DNA of 64,000 bases from a virus, in IMG/VR virus record IMGVR_UViG_3300038426_000075, positions 1 to 64,000 of that record. One strand, 5' to 3'. Each line of letters begins with the position of its first letter. Within the stretch, counting starts at the first letter, position 1. Below, piece by piece: positions 6,657-15,009 of this stretch. The notes below the pieces were generated by a model. The model was not told where the DNA came from. It saw only the letters and a list, made by a program, of their open reading frames with translations, and ran no database searches. Both the position numbers and the translations under genes were made by a program.

Positions 6657-7052
6657 CTAAAACGGCACATCGGAATCATCTGTGCCAGGCGGGAGATCGT
6701 CTTTTCCGCCGCCCTCTGCGGGTTGCTTGCGCTCTTCTCCAATTACCACCACTACCTTGGCAAGCACTTCCGTAACATATTGCTTTACGCCTTCCTTCTC
6801 CCATGATCTCTGGGTGAGCTCACCCTCTATGAGGACCAAATCTCCTTTAGTGGCCTGCCCTAACGCTTCAGCCAATTTTCCCCATGCAACGATCTTGTGC
6901 CAGGTCGTTGTCTTTTTCCACTCACCGTCTTGCTTCCAGGATTTCTCGGTTGCTATAGAAGCGTTGCAAACCGGTTTCCCGTTTTGAGTGAACCTCTGCT
7001 CTGGATCTTTCCCGAGATGACCCAATAGGGTGATTCTGTTAATACTTGGCAT
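6657..7052 (-). CDS. ssb: Single-stranded DNA-binding protein
   Basis: The 131 residues contain the OB-fold core of bacterial SSB: INRITLLGHLGKDPEQRFT, NASIATEKSW, TTWHKIVAWGKLAE, KGDLVLIEGELTQRSW. A short linker is followed by the acidic tip DDSDVPF, which docks partner proteins. It coats single strands during replication and recombination. AAGGAGGAG precedes the ATG. Its neighbours RecT, the MBL-fold protein and the SbcC-like ATPase form a recombination module. Confidence 0.95.
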   Translation of the reverse strand: MPSINRITLLGHLGKDPEQRFTQNGKPVCNASIATEKSWKQDGEWKKTTTWHKIVAWGKLAEALGQATKGDLVLIEGELTQRSWEKEGVKQYVTEVLAKVVVVIGEERKQPAEGGGKDDLPPGTDDSDVPF

Positions 7053-7085
7053 TTAGGTCTCCTCCTTTTTTGTTAAATCGCCAAA

Positions 7086-7544
7086 TTATGATAAAATTTC
7101 TCCTCCCTCTTTTTTCCCTCCCTTCATTGCTTGCATAGCCCTCCCTATCTGGTTAGCAAGCTCTTGAGGTACTTCTTCTAAAAATACTGGAAGTAGTTGT
7201 TTTGGATCAGGCGGTGTACGGACCACTTTCCACCCTTGCCTTAATCCAATATTTGGCACAAAGATATTGTGTCTTAGGCGTATCAGGCCCCAAATGAGCT
7301 TTTGGAAGAGATTGCAGGCGAATGCGTACTTTTCCTCCAAAAAATTCTTCTCGGCAAAATCATAATCTGGAAGCATTGCCCAAATTGCCTTGCATTCTTC
7401 GGAAAGATTGATGTTCAATACAATTTCTCCTTTCTCCAAGGGAAGTTGTGGTTCTTTGTACTTTTTTTCTTTCAGGATTTTTAAAAACATTTCTTTCCCA
7501 AATAATTCCTCTCCGATAACGGTTATGGCCTCTAATAGGTTCAT
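7086..7544 (-). CDS. Hypothetical protein in recombination module
   Basis: A 152-residue protein with a helical centre (NFLEEKYAFACNLFQKLIWG) and a basic, disordered C-terminus (MKGGKKEGGEIL). No motif recognised. It sits between ssb and the MBL-fold gene with normal ribosome-site spacing (AAGGAGAAGG), so an accessory role in replication or recombination is guessed from position only. Confidence 0.6.
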   Translation of the reverse strand: MNLLEAITVIGEELFGKEMFLKILKEKKYKEPQLPLEKGEIVLNINLSEECKAIWAMLPDYDFAEKNFLEEKYAFACNLFQKLIWGLIRLRHNIFVPNIGLRQGWKVVRTPPDPKQLLPVFLEEVPQELANQIGRAMQAMKGGKKEGGEILS

Positions 7545-7559
7545 TCCTTCTCCTTTCTT

Positions 7560-8273
7560 TTAACAAGCCTCAGTAGGAATCCCCGTCGCTGCCTGCACTT
7601 CCTGTATCATCCTGCGTTCGTCTGAATTGCCATCCGAAAGGTGCATTAGGTAAATGGTGCGACACCTGCTTAAATCATTGGCCTTAAGCATAGCAATTAC
7701 ATTCTCAAGGCTCATATGGTTCCTCCGCACCCTCTTACCCACGACGGCGGGAATATTGCCTTCCAGAATGTTTTGAGACACAAGTTCGGCTATATTGTTG
7801 CACTCGATTGCAATTATCGTAATCCCCTCGAATCTATTTTCTACGTAGGAGGTATCGGGTACGAAAAGGAGGCGATCATCCTTTTGGGCGATAAAGAATC
7901 CCAGGGACTCCTCGGCGTCGTGTTCGAGATGGAAGGTTCTAATTACCCACCCGGGCAGATCATATTTATGTTCCCACCCATCAATAATATGATTACGATG
8001 GTGGAGGAGCACATCCAGCCGATTTGCAGTGCCCTGGCTCATATATACATCTACGCCAGCCTTCAGGAGGTCCATGACTGCCTTCGAATGATCACCGTGC
8101 TCGTGAGAGATGAGGCAACCAACCAAGTCCGAAATCGCAACCCCGTGGGCCCTCAACTTATCCCGAAGCTGTTTGATGGGCAATCCCGCTTCCAAAAGTA
8201 GGGGGGATGCCCCATCAGATTGGAGGAGATAGGCATTCCCCTTACTACTACTTGCTAATGAAGTGAATTTCAT
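7560..8273 (-). CDS. Metallo-beta-lactamase-fold hydrolase, RecT partner
   Basis: Starting at MKFTSLASSSKGNAYLLQ, this 237-residue protein has the MBL-fold signature SHEHGDH (H57, H59, D61, H62), then HLEHDAEESLGF and PDTSYVEN as further metal-binding strands, and HLSDGNSD near the end. It belongs to the YycJ-like group of presumed nucleases. In many phages such a gene sits next to recT, as here, and is thought to supply the exonuclease of a single-strand annealing pair. I chose the start that overlaps the end of recT by a few bases; the frame upstream lies inside recT. Confidence 0.85.
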   Translation of the reverse strand: MKFTSLASSSKGNAYLLQSDGASPLLLEAGLPIKQLRDKLRAHGVAISDLVGCLISHEHGDHSKAVMDLLKAGVDVYMSQGTANRLDVLLHHRNHIIDGWEHKYDLPGWVIRTFHLEHDAEESLGFFIAQKDDRLLFVPDTSYVENRFEGITIIAIECNNIAELVSQNILEGNIPAVVGKRVRRNHMSLENVIAMLKANDLSRCRTIYLMHLSDGNSDERRMIQEVQAATGIPTEAC

Positions 8274-8274
8274 C

Positions 8275-9267
8275 TCAGAACCCCGGACATCTCCTTTGCG
8301 GGTTTTCTGCTGCCCCCGCAACTCTCGGTCCCATCTGTGTATTTTCAGGTTTCTTTGTTTCCTCCGGTACTTCCTTAGCCACTTTCTCAGAATCCGCTGG
8401 TATCGTGATGGTGTCTCCACTATTCGCCTTCTCTTCTATCGCAGATTGGACAACCGCAGCATCGATTGTATCTTCTTCTTTTTCAACAGCCAGAAAAGCA
8501 GCATTTACCTTTTCAGAATCGATCTGAAGTTTGCTTGTTGCCCTGGTTACGAGCGTCTTATACCTCATCTCAGTGGGATAACCCCCCCAAAATTCCTTGC
8601 TCTGTGCTTTGGATTCTGACTTTTTAAAGTCTTCCTCTGTGACGATTATGAGCATATTTTTGCTCTCTTCTTTAAAGATGATATAGGCAAATCCCCCTAC
8701 TATTTTCCCGCGGTTGAAGGGTTTCTCGATCTGGAATTTGTAGGATTCAACAGCATTCCCATGAGACTTTTTGATAGGTTCGAATACATCATTTTCATGA
8801 ACCAGTTCATACCGAATATCCACTGGCTGCTCAACGGCCATTGCACGGCGATAGAAATCTTTGCCAACATATCCAATGCGAAGATCAAGGTCATATTTCC
8901 CGGCCCGTTTATTGAAATAAGGGATGGGTGAAATGTGATTGGGTATCAGAGCATCAAGACCAAGCTCGATTCTATTCATGGCATCCACTGCAAGTTTCGG
9001 CATATTGAGATTGGCCCAGGTGATCGGAGTGCCATCCGTCCCCTTGTCCAGCCGCTTACGCTCAAGCTCTCCGAGAGCAGTATCTATACGAAGGAAAAGA
9101 TGCTGAGCCAAACGCTTCTGCATTGGGGTCAATCCCATATTGCTCCCTGTAATGCTGTTAAATTCCTTCATGACGGCATTGGTGAATCTTTCTGAAATCG
9201 GCCGTTCTTGCGACTGGGGTAGATTTTTCTCGTCTTTCTTGTTTTTCTGTTCCACTTTCTGTTCCAT
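8275..9267 (-). CDS. recT: RecT-family single-strand annealing protein
   Basis: The 330 residues follow RecT family order: helical N-terminus, LTPMQKRLAQHLFLRIDTAL, then the core LGLDALIPNHISPIPYFNKR with LRIGYVGKDFYRRAM, FAYIIFKEESKNMLIIVTEE and YPTEMRYKTLVTRATSKLQI, and an acidic, disordered tail. It anneals complementary single strands in phage recombination. AAGGAGG precedes the ATG. The upstream homing-like gene runs about 100 bases into its 5' end in another frame. Confidence 0.9.
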   Translation of the reverse strand: MEQKVEQKNKKDEKNLPQSQERPISERFTNAVMKEFNSITGSNMGLTPMQKRLAQHLFLRIDTALGELERKRLDKGTDGTPITWANLNMPKLAVDAMNRIELGLDALIPNHISPIPYFNKRAGKYDLDLRIGYVGKDFYRRAMAVEQPVDIRYELVHENDVFEPIKKSHGNAVESYKFQIEKPFNRGKIVGGFAYIIFKEESKNMLIIVTEEDFKKSESKAQSKEFWGGYPTEMRYKTLVTRATSKLQIDSEKVNAAFLAVEKEEDTIDAAVVQSAIEEKANSGDTITIPADSEKVAKEVPEETKKPENTQMGPRVAGAAENPQRRCPGF

Positions 9268-9719
9268 GTTATTTCCTCCTTTTGGAATGCCGTCTCAATC
9301 GGGTATCCCTTCTTGATCCGGGCATATAGTGTGGTGACTTTTATTCCTAATTCTTTTGCCCAATCGGAAAGAATTTGAGTCCTGCCTTGATATGTGATCT
9401 TAATTACTCTCCGGTTGTTTCTCCTTTGCTGACCTTTTGGAATCCATGTGCAGTTGGTTGGCTCGTAGTTTCCGTCATTGTTGACTCGTTCAATGCTGAG
9501 TCCAGGTTGGTATCCATTCGCCATAGCCCACGAATGAAAGACGGCATAGTCGGCCCACTCTGAACAAATTGTGATGCCTCTACCGCCATAATTTTTATAA
9601 GAATTACTATTTGTATTGCCACACCGCTGGCGCATTTCTCTCCAGATTCTATAAAGAGAGGTTTCCTTGCCTGGCAATATTCTTGATAATCGGTGTGTGT
9701 AGTGTCCTTTGTGATCCAT
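9168..9719 (-). CDS. AP2/HNH-type homing-like protein, overlapping both neighbours
   Basis: The core is TSLYRIWREMRQRCGNTNSN, YGGRGITICSEW, SIERVNNDGNYEPTNCTWIP, followed by a C-terminal HTH-like segment (RTQILSDWAKELGIKVTTLY). It is closely related to the proteins at 6108 and 11691 but lacks their N-terminal zinc module. Its 5' end overlaps the end of the ATPase gene by 71 bases, and its lysine/arginine-rich tail runs 100 bases into recT. The natural family end is near TAFQKEE, so the tail may be read-through created by insertion. Confidence 0.75.
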   Translation of the reverse strand: MDHKGHYTHRLSRILPGKETSLYRIWREMRQRCGNTNSNSYKNYGGRGITICSEWADYAVFHSWAMANGYQPGLSIERVNNDGNYEPTNCTWIPKGQQRRNNRRVIKITYQGRTQILSDWAKELGIKVTTLYARIKKGYPIETAFQKEEITWNRKWNRKTRKTRKIYPSRKNGRFQKDSPMPS

Positions 9720-11694
9720 CTTGATTAACCTCTACCCTCAACGTCTTGTCCTCGGACACATAAAGTCTTATCATCTGCGACCCAACATCGAAAAGATTAT
9801 TCACGGCCTCGGCGTTATCGGCGAACACAGGAGCCTTAAGTTGGTAGTGCTCTTGCAGGACCTTCACGATTTCGAGTCCTGCATTTATGCGGGCGCCATT
9901 ATTCAAACCGGCATCAAATGGAACACCCCCTACTGTGATCTGGCAGCACTCAGATACCGCAAGATTTATCTGAACATCAAAGAGCTTAAATCTAACCGTG
10001 TCGAACTTATCATTGATTCTCGTCGTCAGCATACTTACTTTCTGCCGTACAAAAAGATCCATGAGGTAGAGCTCCCCTTCCAGCTTTTCAAACTCGGCCG
10101 AGAGTTTCTTTTCGGAATCCTTCAACTCTTCGATTCGTCTCTCTCCTTGCTCTCTGGCGCGGAACAGGTCCACTATTGCCTTCTTAGAACTGAGGTTTCC
10201 TTGAAACTGTGATATCTCTACCTTGATCTTTTCAATGTCCTGCGCCTTGCCTTCCCTCTCTCCCAGGATTTGAGACTCCATATCTTCAATTTCATCCAGA
10301 AGTTCTGCCCTATTCCGGACCCCGGAGAAGTCTTCGGATGATTGTTTGAGGACATTTCGCTCCTCGATGGAGACCTCCAGTTTGGTCTCGGTTTCGTGAA
10401 TTGATGAGGAGACGATCTCACGTTCTTTTTTAAGAGCATCGATCTCCCCGGCAAGGCTGTTCCGCTGTTCCTTTAACTGGAGACCTCGCCGATTGATTTC
10501 ACCTAAACCCTCGGCCTTATCTTCATTAAAGGCTGCAAGAGCCTTATCCCGAGCACTCTGAACTTGATCTGGTGGAAGTGCCTGACCGCAAGAGGGGCAT
10601 GTATCGGAAGTTGTGTCCTCAAACTTCCGTGCATCAATGATACTCCACTTATTGCGAAGATCGGAAAGGTTAAGATCCGTGCTCTTCAGGCTGCTATCTT
10701 TCCATTTAAGGTCCTCATCTATGGTTTTTATTCGCTTTCGAGAAGCGTTTACCCTTGCTTCAACCTCTGAAATTTCCTGGTTAAGGCGCCCCAGGATTGC
10801 CAGGGATCCGGACCGATTGGCATCCTCCATCTTTCGAAGATCTGCATTGAGCCCAGAGAGCTTCTTTGTGAGATCAGCGATACTACCTCCGGTGTTTACC
10901 CCTTGGAGCCTTAATTTGGCATCGTTCAGGGCAGTTTCTAATGCCTGGGCCTCCTTCTCTGATGCCTGTCGGTCAATGCCGTCGGTAATGGGGATTCCTC
11001 GGCGAACCTCATCGACTCGGACTGCAATTTGAGGGAGTTCTTTGTTGATCTGTGTGCGGCGAGAACTGATGATCGATCTCAAATCATCGAATGGTGTCTT
11101 ACTTGACTTGAATTTTTCAAGAGATGCCTTTAAAGGGAAAAGCTTTTCGTCTGATGCTATAACATTCGCATCGGAAATATTTCCGCATACGTCAAGCAAG
11201 ATTGAGCGTTGACGTTGCCATGGAAGGGCTGGGAATGTTGTGGGACTCGTCAGCAAGCGAAATATTTCCTCTGTTCCGGTCATTTCTTCAATAAAGGTTT
11301 TATATTCTTTTTCGGTTTTCGGAATTGAGTTGATAAAGTGCTGTGTGGAATGACCGCTAAACTCAGCCTGTGCACGACCCCGAGCCTTGACCCATTTTTC
11401 TTTAAATATCTTTTTTAAATTTATCTCTTCACTGTCCACAAGTAGAGTTGCTTCGACCGAATGATCAATGCCTCTTTCAGCTATATTGCCCTCAGCATCG
11501 AGATTCTTAATGGAGAATTCCGCACGCCCAAGTGCATCTTTCCCAAAAAGGAGCCAGGAAAAACCGCTTAATAATCTGGTCTTCCCGGAAGCGTTTTCTC
11601 CATAACAAAATATATCTTGTCCTTTGGGTTGTAGGCTGAAATTTCCGCCCTGAAATTGGTTCAATGTGAGATTGGATAATCGTATCTCTTTCAT
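9649..11694 (-). CDS. SbcC/Rad50-like AAA ATPase
   Basis: The 681 residues show Walker A GENASGKT at 32-39, a long coiled coil with a central zinc-hook motif CPSC at 366-369, and a C-terminal ATPase half with LNNGARINAGLEIV (signature-like) and APVFADNAEAVN (Walker B region, D followed by N as in several phage members). This is the AAA_23 family of phage DNA-metabolism ATPases. It probably tethers or processes DNA ends with RecT, SSB and the MBL-fold enzyme. Its ATG overlaps the upstream stop (ATGA). Confidence 0.85.
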   Translation of the reverse strand: MKEIRLSNLTLNQFQGGNFSLQPKGQDIFCYGENASGKTRLLSGFSWLLFGKDALGRAEFSIKNLDAEGNIAERGIDHSVEATLLVDSEEINLKKIFKEKWVKARGRAQAEFSGHSTQHFINSIPKTEKEYKTFIEEMTGTEEIFRLLTSPTTFPALPWQRQRSILLDVCGNISDANVIASDEKLFPLKASLEKFKSSKTPFDDLRSIISSRRTQINKELPQIAVRVDEVRRGIPITDGIDRQASEKEAQALETALNDAKLRLQGVNTGGSIADLTKKLSGLNADLRKMEDANRSGSLAILGRLNQEISEVEARVNASRKRIKTIDEDLKWKDSSLKSTDLNLSDLRNKWSIIDARKFEDTTSDTCPSCGQALPPDQVQSARDKALAAFNEDKAEGLGEINRRGLQLKEQRNSLAGEIDALKKEREIVSSSIHETETKLEVSIEERNVLKQSSEDFSGVRNRAELLDEIEDMESQILGEREGKAQDIEKIKVEISQFQGNLSSKKAIVDLFRAREQGERRIEELKDSEKKLSAEFEKLEGELYLMDLFVRQKVSMLTTRINDKFDTVRFKLFDVQINLAVSECCQITVGGVPFDAGLNNGARINAGLEIVKVLQEHYQLKAPVFADNAEAVNNLFDVGSQMIRLYVSEDKTLRVEVNQDGSQRTLHTPIIKNIARQGNLSL

Positions 11695-12323
11695 GTGAGG
11701 TCCTTTCCGGTCAGCGCTCTTTCAACCGACCATCCATTTTTTAATCTCTGCCACAGCGTACCTACTCTAATGCCTAAAGATTCTGCCCAGGCAGTCAATG
11801 TCAGAGTGCGTCCGTTGTGAGTAATAAAATGATTCCTTTGTGTGTTGTTATTCTGCTCCTTTTGCGTAGCCCACCTACAATTGTCAGGAGTATAGCCCTT
11901 GTTGCTATCTTTTCTCTCAATGGTAAGGTGATCCAGATAACCGTTAGCCATCGCCCATTCATAAAACTTTTTAAAATCAAGCCATTCGTCACAGATGATG
12001 ATTCCGCGCCCACCATAGTTGGCATAAGCTTGGTTAGTAGACAATAAACAACGTTTTTTCATGCCCCACCATATTTCATATAACCGAGTCTTAGACAGTC
12101 CATGGGTGGTAAGCTGCTTGCGAGAATTCTCTTTTTTGAGACACCCACAACTTGTATTGAATCCCTTGCTTGCTCTGTGAAGGTTGCTTTGGCTTACCGT
12201 TGCCGTTTTCCCACAGTCACAAATACAAAGCCAGTTCACATTCAGCTGTTTGTTTCTGCCGACCGGTTTCAAAGCCACCAATCTTCCAAATCTCCGTCCT
12301 GTTAAATCTAAGAATCTACTCAT
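11691..12323 (-). CDS. AP2/HNH-type homing-like protein with C-terminal HTH
   Basis: N-terminal LTGRRFGRLVAL with CICDCG and SCGCL as the zinc module; central LYEIWWGMKKRCLLSTNQAY, YGGRGIIICDEWLDF and CRWATQKEQNNN; C-terminal HTH (LTLTAWAESLGIRVGTLWQR). It is the fullest of the three relatives in this window. Both ends are neatly coupled: 8-bp overlap with the gene before and ATGA overlap with the ATPase after. Such precise fit suggests selection for expression with the operon. Confidence 0.82.
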   Translation of the reverse strand: MSRFLDLTGRRFGRLVALKPVGRNKQLNVNWLCICDCGKTATVSQSNLHRASKGFNTSCGCLKKENSRKQLTTHGLSKTRLYEIWWGMKKRCLLSTNQAYANYGGRGIIICDEWLDFKKFYEWAMANGYLDHLTIERKDSNKGYTPDNCRWATQKEQNNNTQRNHFITHNGRTLTLTAWAESLGIRVGTLWQRLKNGWSVERALTGKDLT

Positions 12324-12480
12324 CTTCTTCCTCCTCTTGGTTTTCCACGGACTCCCCTAATACTTCCTCTACCTTCTCACCCTCGAACTGTGCCTGTTTC
12401 AAGGTTTTGATAAGATCTTTCCGCCTTTCCTCATCCCTCCTATCGAGATCGTCTAAGAACCTTGATATCGATCGATTCAT
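12316..12480 (-). CDS. Small acidic-tailed protein (54 aa)
   Basis: Starts at MNRSISRFLDDL after GGAAGGAG with 7-base spacing. It has one charged helix and ends in EEEEDE. Function unknown. It overlaps the following homing-like gene by 8 bases. Confidence 0.55.
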   Translation of the reverse strand: MNRSISRFLDDLDRRDEERRKDLIKTLKQAQFEGEKVEEVLGESVENQEEEEDE

Positions 12481-12519
12481 CGAGTTTCTCCTTCCCAATT
12501 GTCCTGATAAAAGAGATAG

Positions 12520-12681
12520 TCAGACAGTTTCTTCAATCTTGGGAGCCTCCTTTTCTTTCTTTTCCCATCCTTTGAGTTTACCTTGACCTGCAAAAAAGCC
12601 ATGGATCCAAATCATCACAGCACAACCAAAAAATTCAAGAACGGTAATAACCCAAATAATTAAAGGGTCAGGATGTTCCAT
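12520..12681 (-). CDS. Small single-pass membrane protein (53 aa)
   Basis: From MEHPDPLIIWVITVLEFFGC the first 35 residues form a strongly hydrophobic helix ending in a basic and then acidic tail (KKEKEAPKIEETV). I chose this ATG because it follows GATGGGAAG and the previous stop closely; the frame upstream overlaps the preceding gene. Possibly a holin-like or regulatory membrane peptide, but nothing specific can be said. Confidence 0.55.
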   Translation of the reverse strand: MEHPDPLIIWVITVLEFFGCAVMIWIHGFFAGQGKLKGWEKKEKEAPKIEETV

Positions 12682-12686
12682 TTCTT

Positions 12687-12923
12687 TTACTTCCCATCTT
12701 TCTTGACAATCTCCTCGGAGTGAAAAATATTCTTCCCCGTCTTCTTCAGCACCTTGATTGCACACTCTTCAGAGCACACTTCATAGATCGTTCCATTTTC
12801 CACGGGGATTGATTGGACTTTATCACCTACGACAACCTTCTTGGTGATCCTCGGCTGAAACTCAAATATTCGTGGAGTAATCTCTGGACAAACATCACAA
12901 TGAAACAATGAAATTTTAGCCAT
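12687..12923 (-). CDS. Small zinc-binding protein
   Basis: CDVC at 9-12 and CSEEC at about 50-54 make a probable zinc site like the TRASH/MYM type. The remainder is beta-rich (KKVVVGDKVQSIPVENGTIY). GGGAGGAA precedes the ATG. Function unknown. Confidence 0.6.
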   Translation of the reverse strand: MAKISLFHCDVCPEITPRIFEFQPRITKKVVVGDKVQSIPVENGTIYEVCSEECAIKVLKKTGKNIFHSEEIVKKDGK

Positions 12924-12949
12924 GGTTAATTCCTCCCTTTAGAAACATA

Positions 12950-13177
12950 TTAGTAATCTATCCCCTTTCTTGCTGGTGGAATCTTCCTCATTTCTTCCCT
13001 CATCTCATGGTTACTTTTCTCAAGGTAGTTTAATTTATCTCTAAATATGGGACTCACCTGCCAAGAGTAGAAGAACTGTCCGGCAATGAAGCCAATAAGG
13101 ATGCCGAGTATAGCCCAAGCAAAAATATTCTTTAGGTCTGTTTTTTCGCTTCCGCCACAAATCGGACACTTCGTCAT
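12950..13177 (-). CDS. Small membrane protein with zinc knuckle
   Basis: MTKCPICGGSEK at the start is half of a zinc ribbon; residues about 17-40 (IFAWAILGILIGFIAGQFFY) are a transmembrane helix; the rest is a charged coiled coil. The start overlaps the upstream stop (ATGA). Function unknown. Confidence 0.6.
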   Translation of the reverse strand: MTKCPICGGSEKTDLKNIFAWAILGILIGFIAGQFFYSWQVSPIFRDKLNYLEKSNHEMREEMRKIPPARKGIDY

Positions 13178-13410
13178 CTTTGTTGCCTCTTTCCGATAGT
13201 TGCAATCGAATTGCAGCTCGTTTCCTGCTGTCCATTCTCTTTTCTTGGATACCCCCTGGCTGAGTCAATGGCATCATAGACATCTACACCGTGTAAAATA
13301 TAAAGCAGGGAGACCCTTAACTCTTGCTCATCCATGTCTTGGACTATAGGACAAAGAGTTTTTTGAACATTAACCCTATCAAGTTCTGCTAAATAATGTA
13401 TAGCTGGCAT
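13174..13410 (-). CDS. Hypothetical protein (78 aa)
   Basis: Contains DMDEQELRVSLLYILHGVDV and a basic, polar C-terminus. GGGAGGGT precedes the ATG. No family recognised. It is coupled to the downstream membrane protein. Confidence 0.55.
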   Translation of the reverse strand: MPAIHYLAELDRVNVQKTLCPIVQDMDEQELRVSLLYILHGVDVYDAIDSARGYPRKENGQQETSCNSIATIGKRQQR

Positions 13411-13432
13411 GTCATTACCCTCCCATAAGACT

Positions 13433-13457
13433 GGAAGGGAGCTACTGGCCCCCTTCC
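13433..13457 (-). terminator. Intergenic GC-rich hairpin
   Basis: GGAAGGG and CCCTTCC form a 7-bp stem between two genes of the same strand. No clear T-run follows, so it may be a weak terminator or an mRNA-processing structure. Confidence 0.3.
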
Positions 13458-13471
13458 AAACCTTCTCGTTT

Positions 13472-14068
13472 TTACTTCTCCCATATTACTTTCGCCTTGG
13501 ATTCTTGTTTCTCCAAAGGAAGAAGGTAGTAACTGATAACAAATTGCGGATCTGCGGTGTTGACAGCAATCGCTGGCATAATGCTTGCGTTCGAACCATA
13601 AGCTAATGGATTTGTTCCACCACCAAAACCCGCTACGCTTCCCCCGCCACCACCTCCAGAACCAATGGTTCTTGAGGACATCTTAAACTTAACCCTGAAT
13701 CGAATTCGTTCTGTTGAATCCACACCAAACTTTTTCATCACAGAGGAAAGATGTTCTAATATTTCTTTCTCAACATCTTCCAAACGAATACGATCCAAGC
13801 ACCAACCATTAAAAGTCACCACCCTAACTATCTTCTCAGTAGTCAAGGGTTTAACCTGATCAAACTGAGGCATTTCTTTTGTTGCATCCCCAACTACACC
13901 TGGAAGCATCTGGAGTAAATAGGGATAGATCGGCTGAGGCATTAGATACTGATAGCCCGAGCTTGAGTATGCGATTGCCTCAGATCCAGCTATAACTCCA
14001 GGACCATCAGCAAAAGCAGTTCCAGTTACCAATATCAATAAAATAATTGTCATCAGAAATTTCTTCAC
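13472..14068 (-). CDS. Exported protein, unknown function
   Basis: A GTG start after AAGGAGGTG gives a clear Sec signal peptide (MKKFLMTIILLILVTGTAFA, cleavage after AFA). The mature part has MPQPIYPYLLQMLPG, a central alpha/beta region and a glycine-rich linker (GSGGGGGGS), then a final folded segment. Export of an early-region phage protein is unusual. Together with the next gene it may alter the envelope. No family recognised. Confidence 0.65.
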   Translation of the reverse strand: MKKFLMTIILLILVTGTAFADGPGVIAGSEAIAYSSSGYQYLMPQPIYPYLLQMLPGVVGDATKEMPQFDQVKPLTTEKIVRVVTFNGWCLDRIRLEDVEKEILEHLSSVMKKFGVDSTERIRFRVKFKMSSRTIGSGGGGGGSVAGFGGGTNPLAYGSNASIMPAIAVNTADPQFVISYYLLPLEKQESKAKVIWEK

Positions 14069-14093
14069 TTTTCACACCTCCTTAAAAGATTAG

Positions 14094-14115
14094 GAAGGGG
14101 AGTTGCCTCCCCTCC
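14094..14115 (-). other. Intergenic hairpin with GNRA loop
   Basis: GGGGAG-GCAA-CTCCCC forms a compact 6-bp stem capped by GCAA between the two exported-protein genes. No T-run follows, so differential mRNA stability or partial termination is possible. Confidence 0.35.
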
Positions 14116-14124
14116 CTTACGTTT

Positions 14125-14505
14125 TTACCAAGCAATCCCAAAACTAATAAGGGACCCTGGAGCGAACGGGCTAAATGTTGCGGTAAATCCACTACCGTAA
14201 GTCGCTAAAGCTGCGCCAGTTTGGGCTGCAATAGCATCTCCGCTGCCAACAGTAGTAACTGCTGTGCCACCGGAAGAAGCCGCATAGGTTGTAACGGTTG
14301 GATCGACGCTAAATTTAACCTGGGCCTCAGATGAGTTCCACGCATTGGATAGAGTCCAACCATTTGTCTGGGAAATGCCCATCACGGCAGCAAAAGAACC
14401 AGCCTCTACTTTAGCTGGGCTGGAAATGGGATCGTGATCCCCTGCAAATGCAGGAACTGCCAACATTACTGCCAACATTAAACTAACAATCAACATCTTT
14501 TTCAT
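14125..14505 (-). CDS. Small exported protein, unknown function
   Basis: Signal peptide MKKMLIVSLMLAVMLAVPAF with cleavage after AFA, then about 105 residues rich in Ser, Thr, Gly and Ala with alternating polar/hydrophobic pattern (beta-rich), ending in FGIAW. A C-terminal aromatic residue and beta pattern would suit an outer-membrane or surface protein, but it is too short for a barrel. AAAGGAG precedes the ATG. Confidence 0.6.
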   Translation of the reverse strand: MKKMLIVSLMLAVMLAVPAFAGDHDPISSPAKVEAGSFAAVMGISQTNGWTLSNAWNSSEAQVKFSVDPTVTTYAASSGGTAVTTVGSGDAIAAQTGAALATYGSGFTATFSPFAPGSLISFGIAW

Positions 14506-14551
14506 AAAAATTTTCTCCTTTAAAGTTTAGGTTTAGATCACAAGCCTCCTT

Positions 14552-14824
14552 CTACGTTTGCTCGCCTCCTTCTTTTGGATTTTCAGCCAACAGCGAGGCC
14601 GAGTTCATGCTGGGGTATCTCAGGCTACCCCTGGCCTTCAATGTTCTTTTCAATTCTCCGAATGAGGCTTTTTGTCGGAGAAACTTGTCAACGACCTCTG
14701 GCAAGCCGTTATCACCTTCAAAAGAAACTCTCATGATTAATCCGGGAGCCAGTTCAAACTCTTCCCAGTGATCATAACCACCATTGATTTTTGTGAGTGT
14801 TTGCATTTTTGAAAGGAAACTCAT
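14552..14824 (-). CDS. Hypothetical protein (90 aa)
   Basis: Contains GGYDHWEEFELAPGLIMRVS and KFLRQKASFGELKRTLKA. No known motif. Its ATG sits within the overlapping stop of the upstream zinc-ribbon gene, so the two are co-translated. Confidence 0.55.
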   Translation of the reverse strand: MSFLSKMQTLTKINGGYDHWEEFELAPGLIMRVSFEGDNGLPEVVDKFLRQKASFGELKRTLKARGSLRYPSMNSASLLAENPKEGGEQT

Positions 14825-15009
14825 GATTTTCTCCCTATCTCCCTATTTATTCTTCCCCATCCCGCATCTCTCAGCTTTTCCAGGGCACGCTGGATCTCGA
14901 CAGTCTCGAACTCAAAACAGGGATCGCAGAGACCGTGCGTTTCGGATTTGTCGTCCAGCGGTTCTTTCTCGCCCATCACGGTTTTACAGCGATAACAGAT
15001 GCGTATCAT
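14821..15009 (-). CDS. Zinc-ribbon microprotein (62 aa)
   Basis: CYRC at 5-8 and CDPC at about 27-30 form a probable zinc ribbon, followed by one helix (VEIQRALEKLRDAG). GGAGGG precedes the ATG. One of many such small ribbons in this genome. Confidence 0.6.
   Translation of the reverse strand: MIRICYRCKTVMGEKEPLDDKSETHGLCDPCFEFETVEIQRALEKLRDAGWGRINREIGRKS

Noticed and set aside
9721-11032. Long plus-strand frames opposite the SbcC-like ATPase (for example 163 and 139 codons)
   Set aside because: They mirror a well-supported coiled-coil gene on the other strand, have no ribosome sites and give no recognisable protein.
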